Part shown: positions 53,134 through 62,637 of the stretch, piece by piece
How the letters are laid out: every line of letters begins with the position of its first letter
Numbering within the stretch: the stretch's first letter is position 1
NCBI GenBank assembly: GCA_019422105.1
Contig: JAHZDZ010000007.1
Coordinates: forward strand, 110,194-174,193
Direction of reading: 5' to 3'
DNA: 64,000 nt
Source of the DNA: Bacillota bacterium
GTDB lineage: Bacteria; Bacillota; Clostridia; Lachnospirales; Anaerotignaceae
Made by a program: the position numbers and the translations under genes
The notes under the pieces: generated by a model
Seen by the model: only the letters and a program-made list of their open reading frames with translations
Databases searched by the model: none
What the model was told of the DNA's origin: nothing

Positions 53134-54129
53134 ATGTCACGAGCATCTATATATAAAGAAATCATGCGGGACTACGAGAGAATACGGACAGAGGAAAACG
53201 CTCGTCTGAAAATGCATCAGGAGGCTGTCTACAAAACCCTGCCCCGCGTGAAGGAGATAGAGGAGGAAATATCACTCTGCGGCGTATCCATGGCTACCAT
53301 AGTACTAAAAAAGCCTGCCGATTATATGGACAAAATGGCGGATATCCGCGAAAAAATGACGTCTCTGAAAAAAGAGAAAAAGTCGCTTTTGGAGAAAAAC
53401 GGCTTCGACGGGCAATTCCTCACTATGCAGTACCGCTGTGAAAAATGTAAGGACACAGGCTATATCGGCGCTGAAAAATGTTCCTGTTTTCAACAGCGGT
53501 TTGTAGACAAGGCCTACAGCCAGTCAAATATCAAGGACATCACAAAATCGGAAAACTTTGACTTCTTTGATTTCCGTTATTATTCCACAGAGCCTGATGC
53601 CAGAGAAGGGGTGTCTCCCCGTGAAAACATGAAGCTGATTTATAATATCTGCCTGAACTTCACGCATAACTTTGGCAGGGAATTTTCAAACCTTCTGCTG
53701 TATGGCTCCACCGGTCTTGGAAAAACCTTTTTGTGCAACTGTATCGCAAAGGAACTTTTGGACAGGGGAAAGACTGTACTCTATGTCACAGCGCCCCAGC
53801 TGTTTAAATTGATAGAGGACGAAAAATTCAACAGAACTGAGGACAATGAGGGCTCTCATTATTTAGAGGACATTCTTTCCGTGGATTTGTTCATCATTGA
53901 CGACTTGGGGACAGAGTTTTCCACGATACTCTCAAGCTCCGAGCTGTTCCATATCATCAATTCCCGTCTGAATGAAAAAAAACCTGTCATCCTCTCCACG
54001 AACCTGTCTCCCTCGGATTTAATCAACCAGTATTCCGACAGGATTGTCTCAAGGATTATGGGAAGCTACAAGCCCATTAAGTTCTTCGGAGATGACATCA
54101 GGGTGAAAAAGAATTTTAAGAATATGTAG
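53134..54129 (+). CDS. DnaC/DnaI-like helicase loader ATPase
   Basis: A 331-residue protein. A helical N-terminal part leads to a zinc-type motif (CEKCKDTGYIGAEKCSC, about 107-123). An AAA+ domain follows, with Walker A YGSTGLGKTFLCN (about 190-202), Walker B DLFIIDDLGTE and the sensor/arginine-finger stretch YSDRIVSRIMGSYKPIKFFG. It loads the replicative helicase, and its partner is probably the DnaD-domain protein just upstream. It ends with TAG. A 560-bp repeat region follows. Confidence 0.9.
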   Translation: MSRASIYKEIMRDYERIRTEENARLKMHQEAVYKTLPRVKEIEEEISLCGVSMATIVLKKPADYMDKMADIREKMTSLKKEKKSLLEKNGFDGQFLTMQYRCEKCKDTGYIGAEKCSCFQQRFVDKAYSQSNIKDITKSENFDFFDFRYYSTEPDAREGVSPRENMKLIYNICLNFTHNFGREFSNLLLYGSTGLGKTFLCNCIAKELLDRGKTVLYVTAPQLFKLIEDEKFNRTEDNEGSHYLEDILSVDLFIIDDLGTEFSTILSSSELFHIINSRLNEKKPVILSTNLSPSDLINQYSDRIVSRIMGSYKPIKFFGDDIRVKKNFKNM

Positions 54130-54644
54130 TGCAGTGCAAGACCTTGGGCCAAACCCAGCCGCTTTTTTTCAAAAAAGCGGCGCAAAGTTTCGCGCAAGCC
54201 TTTCAAAGGCTTGCAGGGGTGGAAAGCGTCCAAGGCTATGTATAAAAGCTAATTTCCTTAGGGAATCTGGCCCTAAAACCCTGCAAAGGCTTCACCCTTG
54301 ACTCATTACGCAAAACTCCGTTTTTCTTCTAAAATCATACTTATCTGTTTTTTTATAAAGTTACGCGCAAGCCTTTTCAAAGACTTGCGGGGGTGGAAAG
54401 CGTCCCTGGTTATGCATGAAAAGCTAATTTTCTTAGGGACCCTGGCCCTAAAACCCTGCAAGGGCTTCACCCTTGACTCATTGCACAAAACTCCGTTTTT
54501 CTTCTAAAATCATACTTATCTGTTTTTTTATAAAGTTTCGCGCAAGCCTTTGAAAAGGCTTGCGGGGGTGGAAAGCGTCCCTGGTTATGCATGAAAAGCT
54601 AATTTTCTTAGGGACCCTGGCCACGAAATCCCACAGCCCAAAAA
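54130..54644 (+). repeat. Tandem 173-175 bp repeats with a family 1 head
   Basis: The stretch opens with a family 1 head (ACCTTGGGCCAAACCC, then GCCGC(T)6/(A)6GCGGC, 54141-54181). A unit starting GCGCAAGCC follows at 54192, 54365 and 54540, with GGTGGAAAGCGTCC and GCTAATTT(T/C)CTTAGGG in each. Copies 2 and 3 are almost identical. The second repeat period is complete and the third unit is cut short by the mscL terminator. No gene is seen. Confidence 0.75.
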
Positions 54645-54682
54645 AATTACTCCGGCTTCCTAAAAAGGAAACCGGAGTAATT
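54645..54682 (-). terminator. Terminator after mscL
   Basis: AATTACTCCGG (54645-54655) pairs with CCGGAGTAATT (54672-54682), with an inner TTCC/GGAA. On the minus strand it is followed by a T run. Confidence 0.85.
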
Positions 54683-54687
54683 TTTTT

Positions 54688-55104
54688 TCATTTATCCAGA
54701 TTAGAGGTACAGCAAGGGCATCTTGAAGCCTGAACAGGTATTTCGCTATAGCAGTAAGGGCAGGTTTTTGTCGTCTTTTCCGCAGGAGCCTCTTCCTTCG
54801 GCTTTTTGCCCAAAGACGCCAGATGGTTCATTCCCTTCACCAAAAGGAAAATCAAAAACGCCATAATCAGGAAATTGACAACCGCCGTTATAAAAGCACC
54901 GTAACGCACCTGTACACCGTTTACCGTCCACACTAAGTCTGTAAAATTTGTTTTAATGAAGAGCCCAATAACAGGAGAAAGAATGTCCTCCGTCAGTGAT
55001 TTTACAATGGCCTGAAAGGCAGCGCCGATAATGACGCCTACCGCCAAATCAATGACATTTCCCCGCAGGGCGAAAGTTTTAAATTCCTCTAAAAATTTCC
55101 TCAT
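54688..55104 (-). CDS. mscL: Large-conductance mechanosensitive channel with C-terminal zinc ribbon
   Basis: A 138-residue MscL: MRKFLEEFKTFALRGNVIDL and AVGVIIGAAFQAIVKSLTED give the N-helix and TM1 with the gate, and FITAVVNFLIMAFLIFLLVK gives TM2. The usual cytoplasmic helix is followed by a four-cysteine zinc ribbon, CPYCYSEIP...RCPCC (about 116-133), which E. coli MscL lacks. The channel vents solutes on osmotic downshock. The ATG at 55104 is preferred over an upstream extension because it gives the family start and follows a GGGGGGAAGG site. Confidence 0.9.
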   Translation of the reverse strand: MRKFLEEFKTFALRGNVIDLAVGVIIGAAFQAIVKSLTEDILSPVIGLFIKTNFTDLVWTVNGVQVRYGAFITAVVNFLIMAFLIFLLVKGMNHLASLGKKPKEEAPAEKTTKTCPYCYSEIPVQASRCPCCTSNLDK

Positions 55105-55136
55105 TCCTGCCTTCCCCCCTCTAAATCCTTTAAAAT

Positions 55137-56186
55137 TCACTTTGTTTCCTCTTCCTTGTTCTTGCCCTGCCGTTTGTTGAAATGGTAAATCACAAGGCTC
55201 AAAATACAAATCGTCAGTACAACAACCGCTATGGTTCGAATATCCTTAATGGAAATCAATATGGCAAGCATGCCGCACATAATGCTGATACCGTATAAAA
55301 TAAGCACTGCCTGTCTCTGTGACAGTCCCCTGTCGATAAGGCGGTGGTGAAGATGGCCCCTGTCCGCCTGCATAATTGGCTTATGCTTGACAAGCCTTCG
55401 CCCCATGGCAAACAGCGTGTCAAACACAGGAAGCCCGAGACAAAGCATGGAGACAATTACCGCCAGTATGGCATAGCCCTTGAATACGCCGAGAATACTG
55501 GTAACCGCCAGCACAAACCCCAGAAAGGTTGCGCCCGTATCACCCATAAATATCTCCGCCGGATTAAAGTTTCTGGGGAGAAACCCCAGACAGCTTCCCG
55601 CCAGGGCCGCCGTCAGCATAACCGCCGCCTCGCTTCCCGTCAGTATACAAAGTATCATAAGACTCAGCGCCGCAATGGAGGAAACTCCCGCCGCCAGTCC
55701 ATCAAGCCCGTCAATAAGATTAACGGCATTTGTCACGCCCACAATCCAAACCAGAGTGATGGGAATGCTGAACTTTTGCAAGGCCGCCGTAAAGGGCCAC
55801 ATGACAACATTAATCCGTATTCCCGAAAAAATAACTACCAGGGCCGCTATAATCTGTATGCTGAATTTAAGTCTGGCCCTCAGGTTATAAATATCATCAA
55901 AAATACCAAGCACAACAATAATGGTAGCGCCGGCACAAAGCCCGATAAACTGCTTTGCCTCTATCCCCGTCACAAAAAAAGACAGGGTTACAACCGTCGC
56001 CATAAAGCCAAGAACGATAGCTATACCGCCCATTCTGGGCATAGGCTTTTTATGCATCCCTCTGTCCTTGGGATAATCAATAGCCCCGGCCTTAATGGAT
56101 ATTTTTTTCGCCAGAGGCGTCGTCACCAGCGTAATGGCAAAGGCGCTGGCAAAGGCCGCTATATACAAAACCCAGTTATGAACCAA
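55137..56186 (-). CDS. tagO: Undecaprenyl-phosphate GlcNAc-1-phosphate transferase (TagO/WecA family)
   Basis: A 349-residue membrane protein with about 11 helices of the MraY/WecA family. DRGMHKKPMPRMGGIAIVLG is in the first loop, the Asp-rich site is VLGIFDDIYNLRARLKF, and NAVNLIDGLDGLAAG and EIFMGDTGATFLGFVL follow. The Asp/His catalytic loop is GDRGHLHHRLIDRGLSQRQA-like. It makes lipid-linked GlcNAc for teichoic acids or other glycopolymers. The start is TTG, with GGAGAGG 7 bp upstream. It lies between upp and mscL on one strand. Confidence 0.9.
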   Translation of the reverse strand: MVHNWVLYIAAFASAFAITLVTTPLAKKISIKAGAIDYPKDRGMHKKPMPRMGGIAIVLGFMATVVTLSFFVTGIEAKQFIGLCAGATIIVVLGIFDDIYNLRARLKFSIQIIAALVVIFSGIRINVVMWPFTAALQKFSIPITLVWIVGVTNAVNLIDGLDGLAAGVSSIAALSLMILCILTGSEAAVMLTAALAGSCLGFLPRNFNPAEIFMGDTGATFLGFVLAVTSILGVFKGYAILAVIVSMLCLGLPVFDTLFAMGRRLVKHKPIMQADRGHLHHRLIDRGLSQRQAVLILYGISIMCGMLAILISIKDIRTIAVVVLTICILSLVIYHFNKRQGKNKEEETK

Positions 56187-56238
56187 AATCTATCCTCTCC
56201 TTGCCTGAACCGCAGGGCAAAAATACCCCGCCGGAAAA

Positions 56239-56865
56239 CTATTTTGTTCCGAAAATTCTGTCCCCGGCATCGCCAAGACCCGGAACAATATAGCCGTGAT
56301 CGTTTAACATGTTATCATAAGCCGCCGCATAGATGTCCACATCAGGGTGATTCTCCTGCAACACCTTTACGCCGTCAGGCGCCGCCAGCATACATAAGAA
56401 AATGATCTTTTTCGCCCCGCGCTCTTTTAAAAAGCTGATCGCCGCATTGGCTGTGCCGCCTGTTGCAAGCATTGGATCTGTCAGGAAAATTTCCCTCTCG
56501 CTGATGTCATTTGGAAGCTTGCAGTAATATTCTACCGGTATTAATGTTTCAGGATCGCGGTAAAGCCCTATATGTCCTATTTTTGCCGTAGGCATTAACG
56601 CCAAAAGGCCGTCCGTCATACCGATACCGGCTCTCAGTATCGGAACAATGCCAAACTTTTTATCTATCATTTTGCAGTCTGCTGTTGCAATAGGAGTCTC
56701 CACCTTCACATCGACAAGCTCCAAATCCCTGGTCGCCTCATAGAATAAAAGCATTGCAACTTCCTCTACCAGCTCCCTGAATTCCTTTGATCCTGTCTCC
56801 TTATTGCGAAGCATTGCAATTTTGTGCTGAATCAGTGGGTGTGTTGAAACAAAAAGTTTTCCCAT
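56239..56865 (-). CDS. upp: Uracil phosphoribosyltransferase
   Basis: A 208-residue UPRTase: [20 protein letters not shown] start, [57 protein letters not shown] (PRPP site) and [17 protein letters not shown] end. It salvages uracil with PRPP. The ATG at 56865 follows GGGAGG. Longer frames exist upstream without a site. It follows rpiB in the ywlE-rpiB-upp type cluster known from Bacillus. Confidence 0.96.
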   Translation of the reverse strand: MGKLFVSTHPLIQHKIAMLRNKETGSKEFRELVEEVAMLLFYEATRDLELVDVKVETPIATADCKMIDKKFGIVPILRAGIGMTDGLLALMPTAKIGHIGLYRDPETLIPVEYYCKLPNDISEREIFLTDPMLATGGTANAAISFLKERGAKKIIFLCMLAAPDGVKVLQENHPDVDIYAAAYDNMLNDHGYIVPGLGDAGDRIFGTK

Positions 56866-56936
56866 AGTTTTTATCCTCCCATGTATGCGACCGGCTCTCC
56901 TGCCAATCTGATTATATTTTTTTGCCGCGTACGGCA

Positions 56937-57365
56937 TTATTCTTCAATCTGTCTGATTCTTCTCATATGCCTTTCTTCATTGGAGAAAGGAGTTTCCAGA
57001 AACGTCTTAACAATCTCTATTGCAAGTCCCGCACCGATAACCCTGGCTCCCATGGCAAGCATGTTGGCATCGTTATGTTCTCTTGTAGCCCTCGCCGAGA
57101 AACAGTCATGGCACAGAGCAGCCCTGATGCCCTTTATTTTATTGGCCGTAATGGAAATGCCGATTCCGGTGCCGCAGATTAAAATGCCTTTATCGCATTC
57201 ACCGCTTAGGACGGCATTGGCCGCAAGCTTTGCATACTGGGGATAATCACAGCTCTCCTCAGAATAGGTGCCAAAATTTTTATACTCTATTTTTTCTTTG
57301 TCCAGATAAGCGATAACTTCCCTCATCAGAGGAAAACCGCCATGGTCACAGCCCAATGCTATCAT
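56937..57365 (-). CDS. rpiB: Ribose 5-phosphate isomerase B
   Basis: A 142-residue RpiB/LacAB-family isomerase: [60 protein letters not shown], the [20 protein letters not shown] block and [14 protein letters not shown]. The active-site cysteine is in ICGTGIG. It interconverts ribose and ribulose 5-phosphate. Its ribosome site is GGAG before ACTGTATC. It is separated from ywlE by a 560-bp repeat-rich gap. Confidence 0.95.
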   Translation of the reverse strand: MIALGCDHGGFPLMREVIAYLDKEKIEYKNFGTYSEESCDYPQYAKLAANAVLSGECDKGILICGTGIGISITANKIKGIRAALCHDCFSARATREHNDANMLAMGARVIGAGLAIEIVKTFLETPFSNEERHMRRIRQIEE

Positions 57366-57924
57366 GATACAGTCTCCTATCTTGTGTTCTAATTTTCAAT
57401 ATAGTCCTTCATTCCTTTTCTTAATCTTGGGCTTTGTCCCAACCCACTTGCCTTAAATAAAGCGAAGCAAAAACCCTTTAGAAATCCATATAAATACAAG
57501 ATTTTTCTAAGGCTGGGGAAATAATTGCCGCCGGATTTCAGTGGAGTAATGTTTGATCTGACTTTACTGCCAAGCTCGGCTGCTTCGCTTTCTGAATCCT
57601 TCAAAGAGGCATTCCGTGCCTGCAAGCAGCCAAACTGATTCTTTCATCTTTTTTACCCTGCGCAAAGCTACATATGAAATAACTTCGTTTTTTCTCATTC
57701 GCGTAACACGCGTCGAAACAAAAAGGCTCTCATCAGCAAATTACATTTGCCGCTTTTGCTTTTTATTGTTTCTTTACTTTTTACGCGGAAAACCTCGCAA
57801 ACTAAAGTTTGCTCTGCTGCTTCGCTCCTCAAGCCTTTTCAAAGAAACACTCCTCGCCTGCAAGCAGTCGGTCTGCTTCTTTTTCGGCCTTTCTCCGCTT
57901 TTTCACGGACATTATACCATTTTA
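57366..57924 (-). repeat. Gap with two family 2 repeat copies (minus) and one family 1 copy (plus)
   Basis: On the minus strand, copy 1 starts right after the ywlE stop with GGTATAATGTCCGTG (TATAAT at 57911-57916) and runs to about 57790. Copy 2 (about 57545-57690) shares GCTTGCAGGC, TTTGAAGG and GCGAAGCAGCCGAGC. On the plus strand, 57421-57475 is a family 1 head: TTGGG-CTTTG-TCCCAA and a weakened second stem. No gene is seen. Confidence 0.6.
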
Positions 57925-58377
57925 TCAGTCTTTTTGCAAAAAAATGTCCGCCATACGCTCTATATAATACTTCAGCTCAATGGCACAATTGATGTACTCC
58001 TCCAAATTCCTGCCAAAGGGATCTACAATGCTGCCGTTAGCACCATCCACAAATTCCTTAACCGTAAACAGGGCGGTATTGTTGTTCTGACAGGCGCCTG
58101 CCAGCGTCATTTTGTGGGCCTGCGTCATTGTCAGTATCAGATCCGCCCACTGTACATCTTCCGCACAAATCGGTTTTGCCACATGTCCCGACAAATCAAG
58201 ACCAAAATTAGCCACCGCCGTCACCGCATTGCCGCTGGCCCTTTCAGGGCCATGAACGCTGATTCCCCGGGAAATCACATGGATAGGAAGTCCCGCCTTG
58301 GAAAATGTTCTTTTTGCTATAACCTCCGCCATAGGGCTTCTGCAAGTGTTTCCTGTGCATACGAAAATAAGATTCAT
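57925..58377 (-). CDS. ywlE: Low-molecular-weight protein arginine phosphatase (YwlE-like)
   Basis: A 150-residue LMW-phosphatase. The P-loop is VCTGNTCRSPMAE, where Thr in CTGNTCR replaces the Ile typical of tyrosine phosphatases, a mark of YwlE-type arginine phosphatases. ADLILTMTQAHK and the late VDPFGRNLEEYINC, with the catalytic Asp in DPFG, complete the site. In Bacillus YwlE removes McsB phosphoarginine marks. The ATG at 58377 has GGGAGG upstream. An upstream in-frame ATG lacks support. It follows the sua5 gene by 40 bp. Confidence 0.9.
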   Translation of the reverse strand: MNLIFVCTGNTCRSPMAEVIAKRTFSKAGLPIHVISRGISVHGPERASGNAVTAVANFGLDLSGHVAKPICAEDVQWADLILTMTQAHKMTLAGACQNNNTALFTVKEFVDGANGSIVDPFGRNLEEYINCAIELKYYIERMADIFLQKD

Positions 58378-58417
58378 GCAAAAATCCGCCTCCCGTCCCA
58401 AAACCGCTTCTGCTTAT

Positions 58418-59473
58418 TTATACATCAATAAATTTATAGCCTGCCGCCTTATTCAGCCTGTTCATTACAGCCAAGCCCTCGCCGTCAAGGGGGAAAACCT
58501 CTGAGTAGACAACATCCATATTCAGATGGTCAAACTGCCGTAAGGTTTTAAAAAGATTCGCCCCCACTGTTTCAATACGGCCTCTTTCACCGACTGACAA
58601 AACCGTTCCGTATGGGTACATGTCTTTCGTTTCCTCTGTAGCCATAATACCCACTTTTATTCCTTTTTCTTCATCAAGCTTCGCAAGCGCATTGATTTTT
58701 TCAACAACCGCCCCTATTTCACCCCGCACAAGGGTTACATCTGCTTTGGGCGAATAATGGGTATATTTCATTCCCGGCGCCTTCGGCACCAGGTTTTTGT
58801 CGGGCTTTAAAAAAACCGCCGGATCAACATCAATCTCATAGCCGAAAAGCGCATCCAGCATTTCCTTGGTCACAGCACCGGGTCTTAATAGGCAAGGCTT
58901 GTCCCCTGTCGCGTCCACAATGGTGGACTCCAGACCAACATCCGCAGCTCCTCCATCCAATATCATCTCTATCTTTCCGCTCAAGTCATACTCCACATGG
59001 GAAGCTCTCGTAGGGCTGGGTTTTCCGGAGGAATTCGCGCTTGGTGCCGCTATCGGCACTCCCGCCGCGTTAATCAAAACCCTGGCCAGCGGATTTGAGG
59101 GGAAACGCACCGCTACCGTTTCAAAGCCTCCCGTAATTTCCTTTGGAACACACGCCGCCTTTGGAAAAATAATTGTAACAGGCCCCGGCCAGTAAGCGTC
59201 CATTATCTTTTTGGCGATAGCGGGAACCTCACTTACAATACGCTCCAGCTGATCCAATTCCCCTATATGAAGTATAAGAGGGTTATCAGAGGGACGCCCC
59301 TTTGCCTCATATATTTTTCTGCATGCCAAATAATCCAGGCCATTGCCGCCCAGACCATATACCGTTTCCGTGGGAAAAGCCACCAGCCCCCCATTTTGGA
59401 GTATAGCGGCGGCTTTTCTTATTTTTTCCATATCAGGCTGTAATGCATCGATTTTTTCGACTATTGTTTTCAT
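58418..59473 (-). CDS. sua5: Threonylcarbamoyl-AMP synthase (Sua5/YwlC, long form)
   Basis: A 351-residue Sua5-type protein. The YrdC domain (about 12-200) has GGLVAFPTETVYGLGGNGLD, KIYEAKGRPSDNPLILHI, the YWPGPVTIIFP stretch and GVPIAAPSANSSGKPSPTRA. The linker GMKYTHYSPKADVTLV leads to a C-terminal Sua5 domain of about 120 residues. It makes the TC-AMP used for the t6A modification of tRNA. The ATG lies immediately after the SEC-C gene stop. ywlE follows, as in Bacillus. Confidence 0.94.
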   Translation of the reverse strand: MKTIVEKIDALQPDMEKIRKAAAILQNGGLVAFPTETVYGLGGNGLDYLACRKIYEAKGRPSDNPLILHIGELDQLERIVSEVPAIAKKIMDAYWPGPVTIIFPKAACVPKEITGGFETVAVRFPSNPLARVLINAAGVPIAAPSANSSGKPSPTRASHVEYDLSGKIEMILDGGAADVGLESTIVDATGDKPCLLRPGAVTKEMLDALFGYEIDVDPAVFLKPDKNLVPKAPGMKYTHYSPKADVTLVRGEIGAVVEKINALAKLDEEKGIKVGIMATEETKDMYPYGTVLSVGERGRIETVGANLFKTLRQFDHLNMDVVYSEVFPLDGEGLAVMNRLNKAAGYKFIDV

Positions 59474-59474
59474 T

Positions 59475-59975
59475 TTATTTTGACGCCCCACAGCATTTTT
59501 TATATTTTTTACCGCTGCCGCATGGACAGGGGTCATTTCTTCCGATTTTATCTCCCTTTACGACAGTACGTGACTTTTTCTGCTCCAAAGTAAGCTCCTT
59601 CTGCTTTGCCTCGTCAAAAATTTCATTCCACTGGGGAAGCGTATACAAATGTTCTGCTTTATATTCCACCATCTTTTTGAAGAGTCTTTCAAAATCAATT
59701 GCCAGCTCAACGGCGGAATTTTCATCCAACTCGTTAACCTCGAGCATTTCAGGAAGCGCTTCGTTAATACCATCAATAAAAGCGACAATCTCCTCACAGG
59801 TCATATCAAACCTTTCCGCAAGTTCCGTAACAGTCCCCTTTATTTCCGTAACCTTATCTCCTAAGATATACTCATATATTTTCTGCTCCTTCGGCAGATA
59901 GATATTCCACACTGCATCCACACTGCGGCCTTCCTGATTGAAAGCCTTGGTTATCCAACTTTCATATAAACTCAT
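59475..59975 (-). CDS. SEC-C metal-binding domain protein
   Basis: A 166-residue protein: a helical N-terminal domain of about 130 residues with no recognised family, and a SEC-C zinc motif at the end ([18 protein letters not shown], about 146-163). SEC-C motifs also occur at the SecA C-terminus and in YecA-type proteins. Its role is unclear. It is the first gene of a likely transcript with the sua5 and ywlE genes and starts after AAAGGAG. Confidence 0.85.
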   Translation of the reverse strand: MSLYESWITKAFNQEGRSVDAVWNIYLPKEQKIYEYILGDKVTEIKGTVTELAERFDMTCEEIVAFIDGINEALPEMLEVNELDENSAVELAIDFERLFKKMVEYKAEHLYTLPQWNEIFDEAKQKELTLEQKKSRTVVKGDKIGRNDPCPCGSGKKYKKCCGASK

Positions 59976-60230
59976 TTTTCTATCGCTCCTTTGTTATTTT
60001 CAATATAGCCATGAGCAAAACTGACAAGCCGTTTTTCAAAAGAGAGCAAAACTCATTTTAAAACTGCATTTTTCAGTAAAAAGGAATGAAACTTTTATTG
60101 TAAAAATCCTGATTATACAATTAGGCTTTGTTCTCCCTAATTCTTTTTCCCCTGCTCATCTTTAATATTTTATTACTGTATGAAATAATAATATAGTTTT
60201 CCCATTAATGCAATAAAAACTTCTGCCGTA

Positions 60231-60659
60231 TTACTCTTCTTCCCTCTTGACGATTATAATTTCCACTTCCCCGGGAATATTTTCCATAATCCTGTGAAAC
60301 TGGTTTTCACTACATACCGCGTGCTTGCTGACAGGCGGTTCACCTAAAACAAGCTTTGTTATTTTCTCCTTCTTTATAAAAGCCGCTATGCTCTCCGGGA
60401 TATTATCATCACAAAAGGCATGTACCATGCCGCCTTTTTCGGAGCCGTAGAGAAAAAGCTGCTGCAAAAGCTTCGGCGTTTCCTCATTATTAAAAATAGT
60501 GTTCCCCTTCTGCACATTCAGTATATGAAGCTCCGCGTTAGCAATATCGGCAATCTGTGCACCCTTATTAATCAGCCTCTTTGAATTGCTCTGCGCCGTA
60601 ATGCAAACCAGGACCTTCTGCGTAAATTCTGTATTGTCCATATCAATTTCCTTTACCAC
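60231..60659 (-). CDS. Universal stress protein family protein
   Basis: A 142-residue soluble Usp-fold protein: KVLVCITAQSNSKRLINKGA at the first strand and helix, AELHILNVQKGN, then FIKKEKITKLVLGEP and a final EVEIIIVKRE strand. The form resembles the Usp domain of KdpD sensors, but the rest of KdpD is absent. The start is GTG, with GGAGG 8 bp upstream. An ATG six codons later is an alternative. It stands alone, and the target is unknown. Confidence 0.8.
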   Translation of the reverse strand: MVKEIDMDNTEFTQKVLVCITAQSNSKRLINKGAQIADIANAELHILNVQKGNTIFNNEETPKLLQQLFLYGSEKGGMVHAFCDDNIPESIAAFIKKEKITKLVLGEPPVSKHAVCSENQFHRIMENIPGEVEIIIVKREEE

Positions 60660-60855
60660 CAGACGTTCCTCCTTCCGGGGTCTCCATTTGTCCTTATTCT
60701 AAAATACCACAAAAGTCCGTTTATTTCACTGTTTTTCTATTAAAAAATTCTTACAATCCCCCAGCCCTCTTTTTATGAAAAGATACGGTATTTTCCCACG
60801 GTGTGTCTGCAAAACAATATCTCGAGCAGGTTCTTGAATGAAGAAATAAACGGTA

Positions 60856-62385
60856 CTACGCCGTCAGAAAGAAAACGTCTGCAAATATAAGAAGCAAAGA
60901 AAACAGGAGCGTCAGGCTGTTCAGCGCATATCCTGCCTTTAATCTCTTTTCCCCCCAAGCGTCCAGCATCCCCAAAAGAGCAAAGAACAGCAATAAGGGA
61001 AATAAAAATGAAAAATCAAAGTCAACGCCGCTGTGAAGCGCCATATATAAAGCGGATATAAAAACAGGCAGCATACATGCACCCTCATTCAATGCCCTTT
61101 TCCCTTCTTTTAACAACAATAACAGCATGCCGCCCAAAGAAGCGAAACCCAAAATGCCACTCTCCAATAAAACCTGAAGATAAAAGCTGTGTACCTCCTT
61201 TGAGGTATAGAGTGTCCTCTGGTAAAATCGGTATAAACAGGCAAAGGCTCCTCCTCCCGCACCGGTCCACATATAGTCCCCCGCCATTCTCATCGCATCC
61301 TGATACATGGCCCATCTTCCATTCTCACCTTGCATTAAGGAGGAAAGGGAAAACCGTGCTGCCACGTTACCCGGCAGCACATAGCCGGCGGCTGCAAAAA
61401 GCAGAAGGATTAGAGAGAACAAAAAGATCCCCCTCCATACTTTTTTATTATTGCGCGCAAAACCGCTTTTCCTTTTTCCCACTCTCATTCGATCCATAAC
61501 TGCAGACAAAAATCCGCATAGCGCCGTCAGTATCAGAACACTGAAAAAACCACCCAGAGCATTCCCGCTGTCCCTTTGGTAATAAAATACCATAGCGCCG
61601 TAAACTTTTTTTATGGAAATAACACTGAGAAGGACAGGAGGAAGCAGCAGAGGTATAAATTCTGTCCTTCTCCTTTCCAGCATACAAAGCAAAACCACAC
61701 AAAACAGGAAAATCAATACCGCCCCTCTTGACATGGTAAGCAAAAGCGCCAGAAACAGCGGCAGCATAACGGATGATATCAAAGCTCTTTCTGTTCTCTT
61801 ATCCCGCTCCAAAAAGACCGCGGTCAGCAAAAAAATTACAGTACATAAAAACGCTGCTGTCGTATTGGCATACTGCATAGGACCAAAAATCCGATATCCG
61901 TCGCTGCCTGTCTGCTGCAAACCCAATGTCTCATTCAGAACATTTCCAAAGGCGCTGTCTAAAACCAGTAAACTACAGCAAACGCCGGACGCTGTCACAA
62001 AAATGATAAATATTCTCCTATTCTCCTCCTTCTGAAAAAGCTGAGACGCCGTCAAAAAAACAACAGCAGCAGCCATCAGACGAAAAACAGATAAAAAGGC
62101 GTCCTGCATATGAATTGCCCGACCGCTTAAAACGGGAACCATATAGGCAAATACCATTAAAAAAACAGGAACCACCAAAAGAGAACCTACTGAAAAATCC
62201 TTTTTCCTCATAATAGAACATAGAGTATAGCTCAAAACAAGAAGAGCCATAAAAAGCTGAGCCCAAAGTGCTTCCCTGTCAAAGTACAGACCTCTGAAAA
62301 AGGGACATACAAAAAAGAAAGAAGAAAAAACAATAGCGTACAGCCGATCCCTAAAATTAGTTTTATCAAAAAAACTCATATCCAT
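60856..62385 (-). CDS. O-antigen ligase/polymerase-like membrane protein (Wzy_C family)
   Basis: A 509-residue membrane protein with 11-13 helices. The central periplasmic-type loop is typical of the O-antigen ligase (Wzy_C) domain: GENGRWAMYQDAMRMAGDYM and WTGAGGGAFACLYRFYQRTL. The EVHSFYLQVLLESGILGFAS segment has the conserved His. It could link or polymerise lipid-linked glycans at the surface, fitting the TagO/WecA- and LCP-type genes in the window. A transport role cannot be excluded. GGAG lies 8 bp before the ATG at 62385. It appears monocistronic. Confidence 0.82.
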   Translation of the reverse strand: MDMSFFDKTNFRDRLYAIVFSSFFFVCPFFRGLYFDREALWAQLFMALLVLSYTLCSIMRKKDFSVGSLLVVPVFLMVFAYMVPVLSGRAIHMQDAFLSVFRLMAAAVVFLTASQLFQKEENRRIFIIFVTASGVCCSLLVLDSAFGNVLNETLGLQQTGSDGYRIFGPMQYANTTAAFLCTVIFLLTAVFLERDKRTERALISSVMLPLFLALLLTMSRGAVLIFLFCVVLLCMLERRRTEFIPLLLPPVLLSVISIKKVYGAMVFYYQRDSGNALGGFFSVLILTALCGFLSAVMDRMRVGKRKSGFARNNKKVWRGIFLFSLILLLFAAAGYVLPGNVAARFSLSSLMQGENGRWAMYQDAMRMAGDYMWTGAGGGAFACLYRFYQRTLYTSKEVHSFYLQVLLESGILGFASLGGMLLLLLKEGKRALNEGACMLPVFISALYMALHSGVDFDFSFLFPLLLFFALLGMLDAWGEKRLKAGYALNSLTLLFSLLLIFADVFFLTA

Positions 62386-62637
62386 CACCTGAACTCCATA
62401 GTACCATAAAAGGAAAAAGAAAAAAACGGAGAAACGAATATAGAATTTAATTCAGAGATGAAACAAAAGGAGTTTGCACAGCGTCTATTAATATAGTTGA
62501 TTACAGCAAATTTTTAAACAGCCCAGTCTTTCGCAGCCTTAAACTTGCTGCTGGTATTTTCTTTCAAATTTTAAAACTGTCTTGCACAGACCCATACTTT
62601 ACGGTATGATGATGAAAAAGTGTTCGGAGGTATCCCT

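Noticed and set aside
54192..54640. CRISPR array
   Set aside because: The units are 173-175 bp with no short repeat and unique spacer pattern, and no cas genes are present.
55344..56405. Long open frame on the plus strand opposite tagO
   Set aside because: It is antisense to a well-supported membrane enzyme gene. Its product is Arg/His/Asn-rich without family features, so it is a coding shadow.
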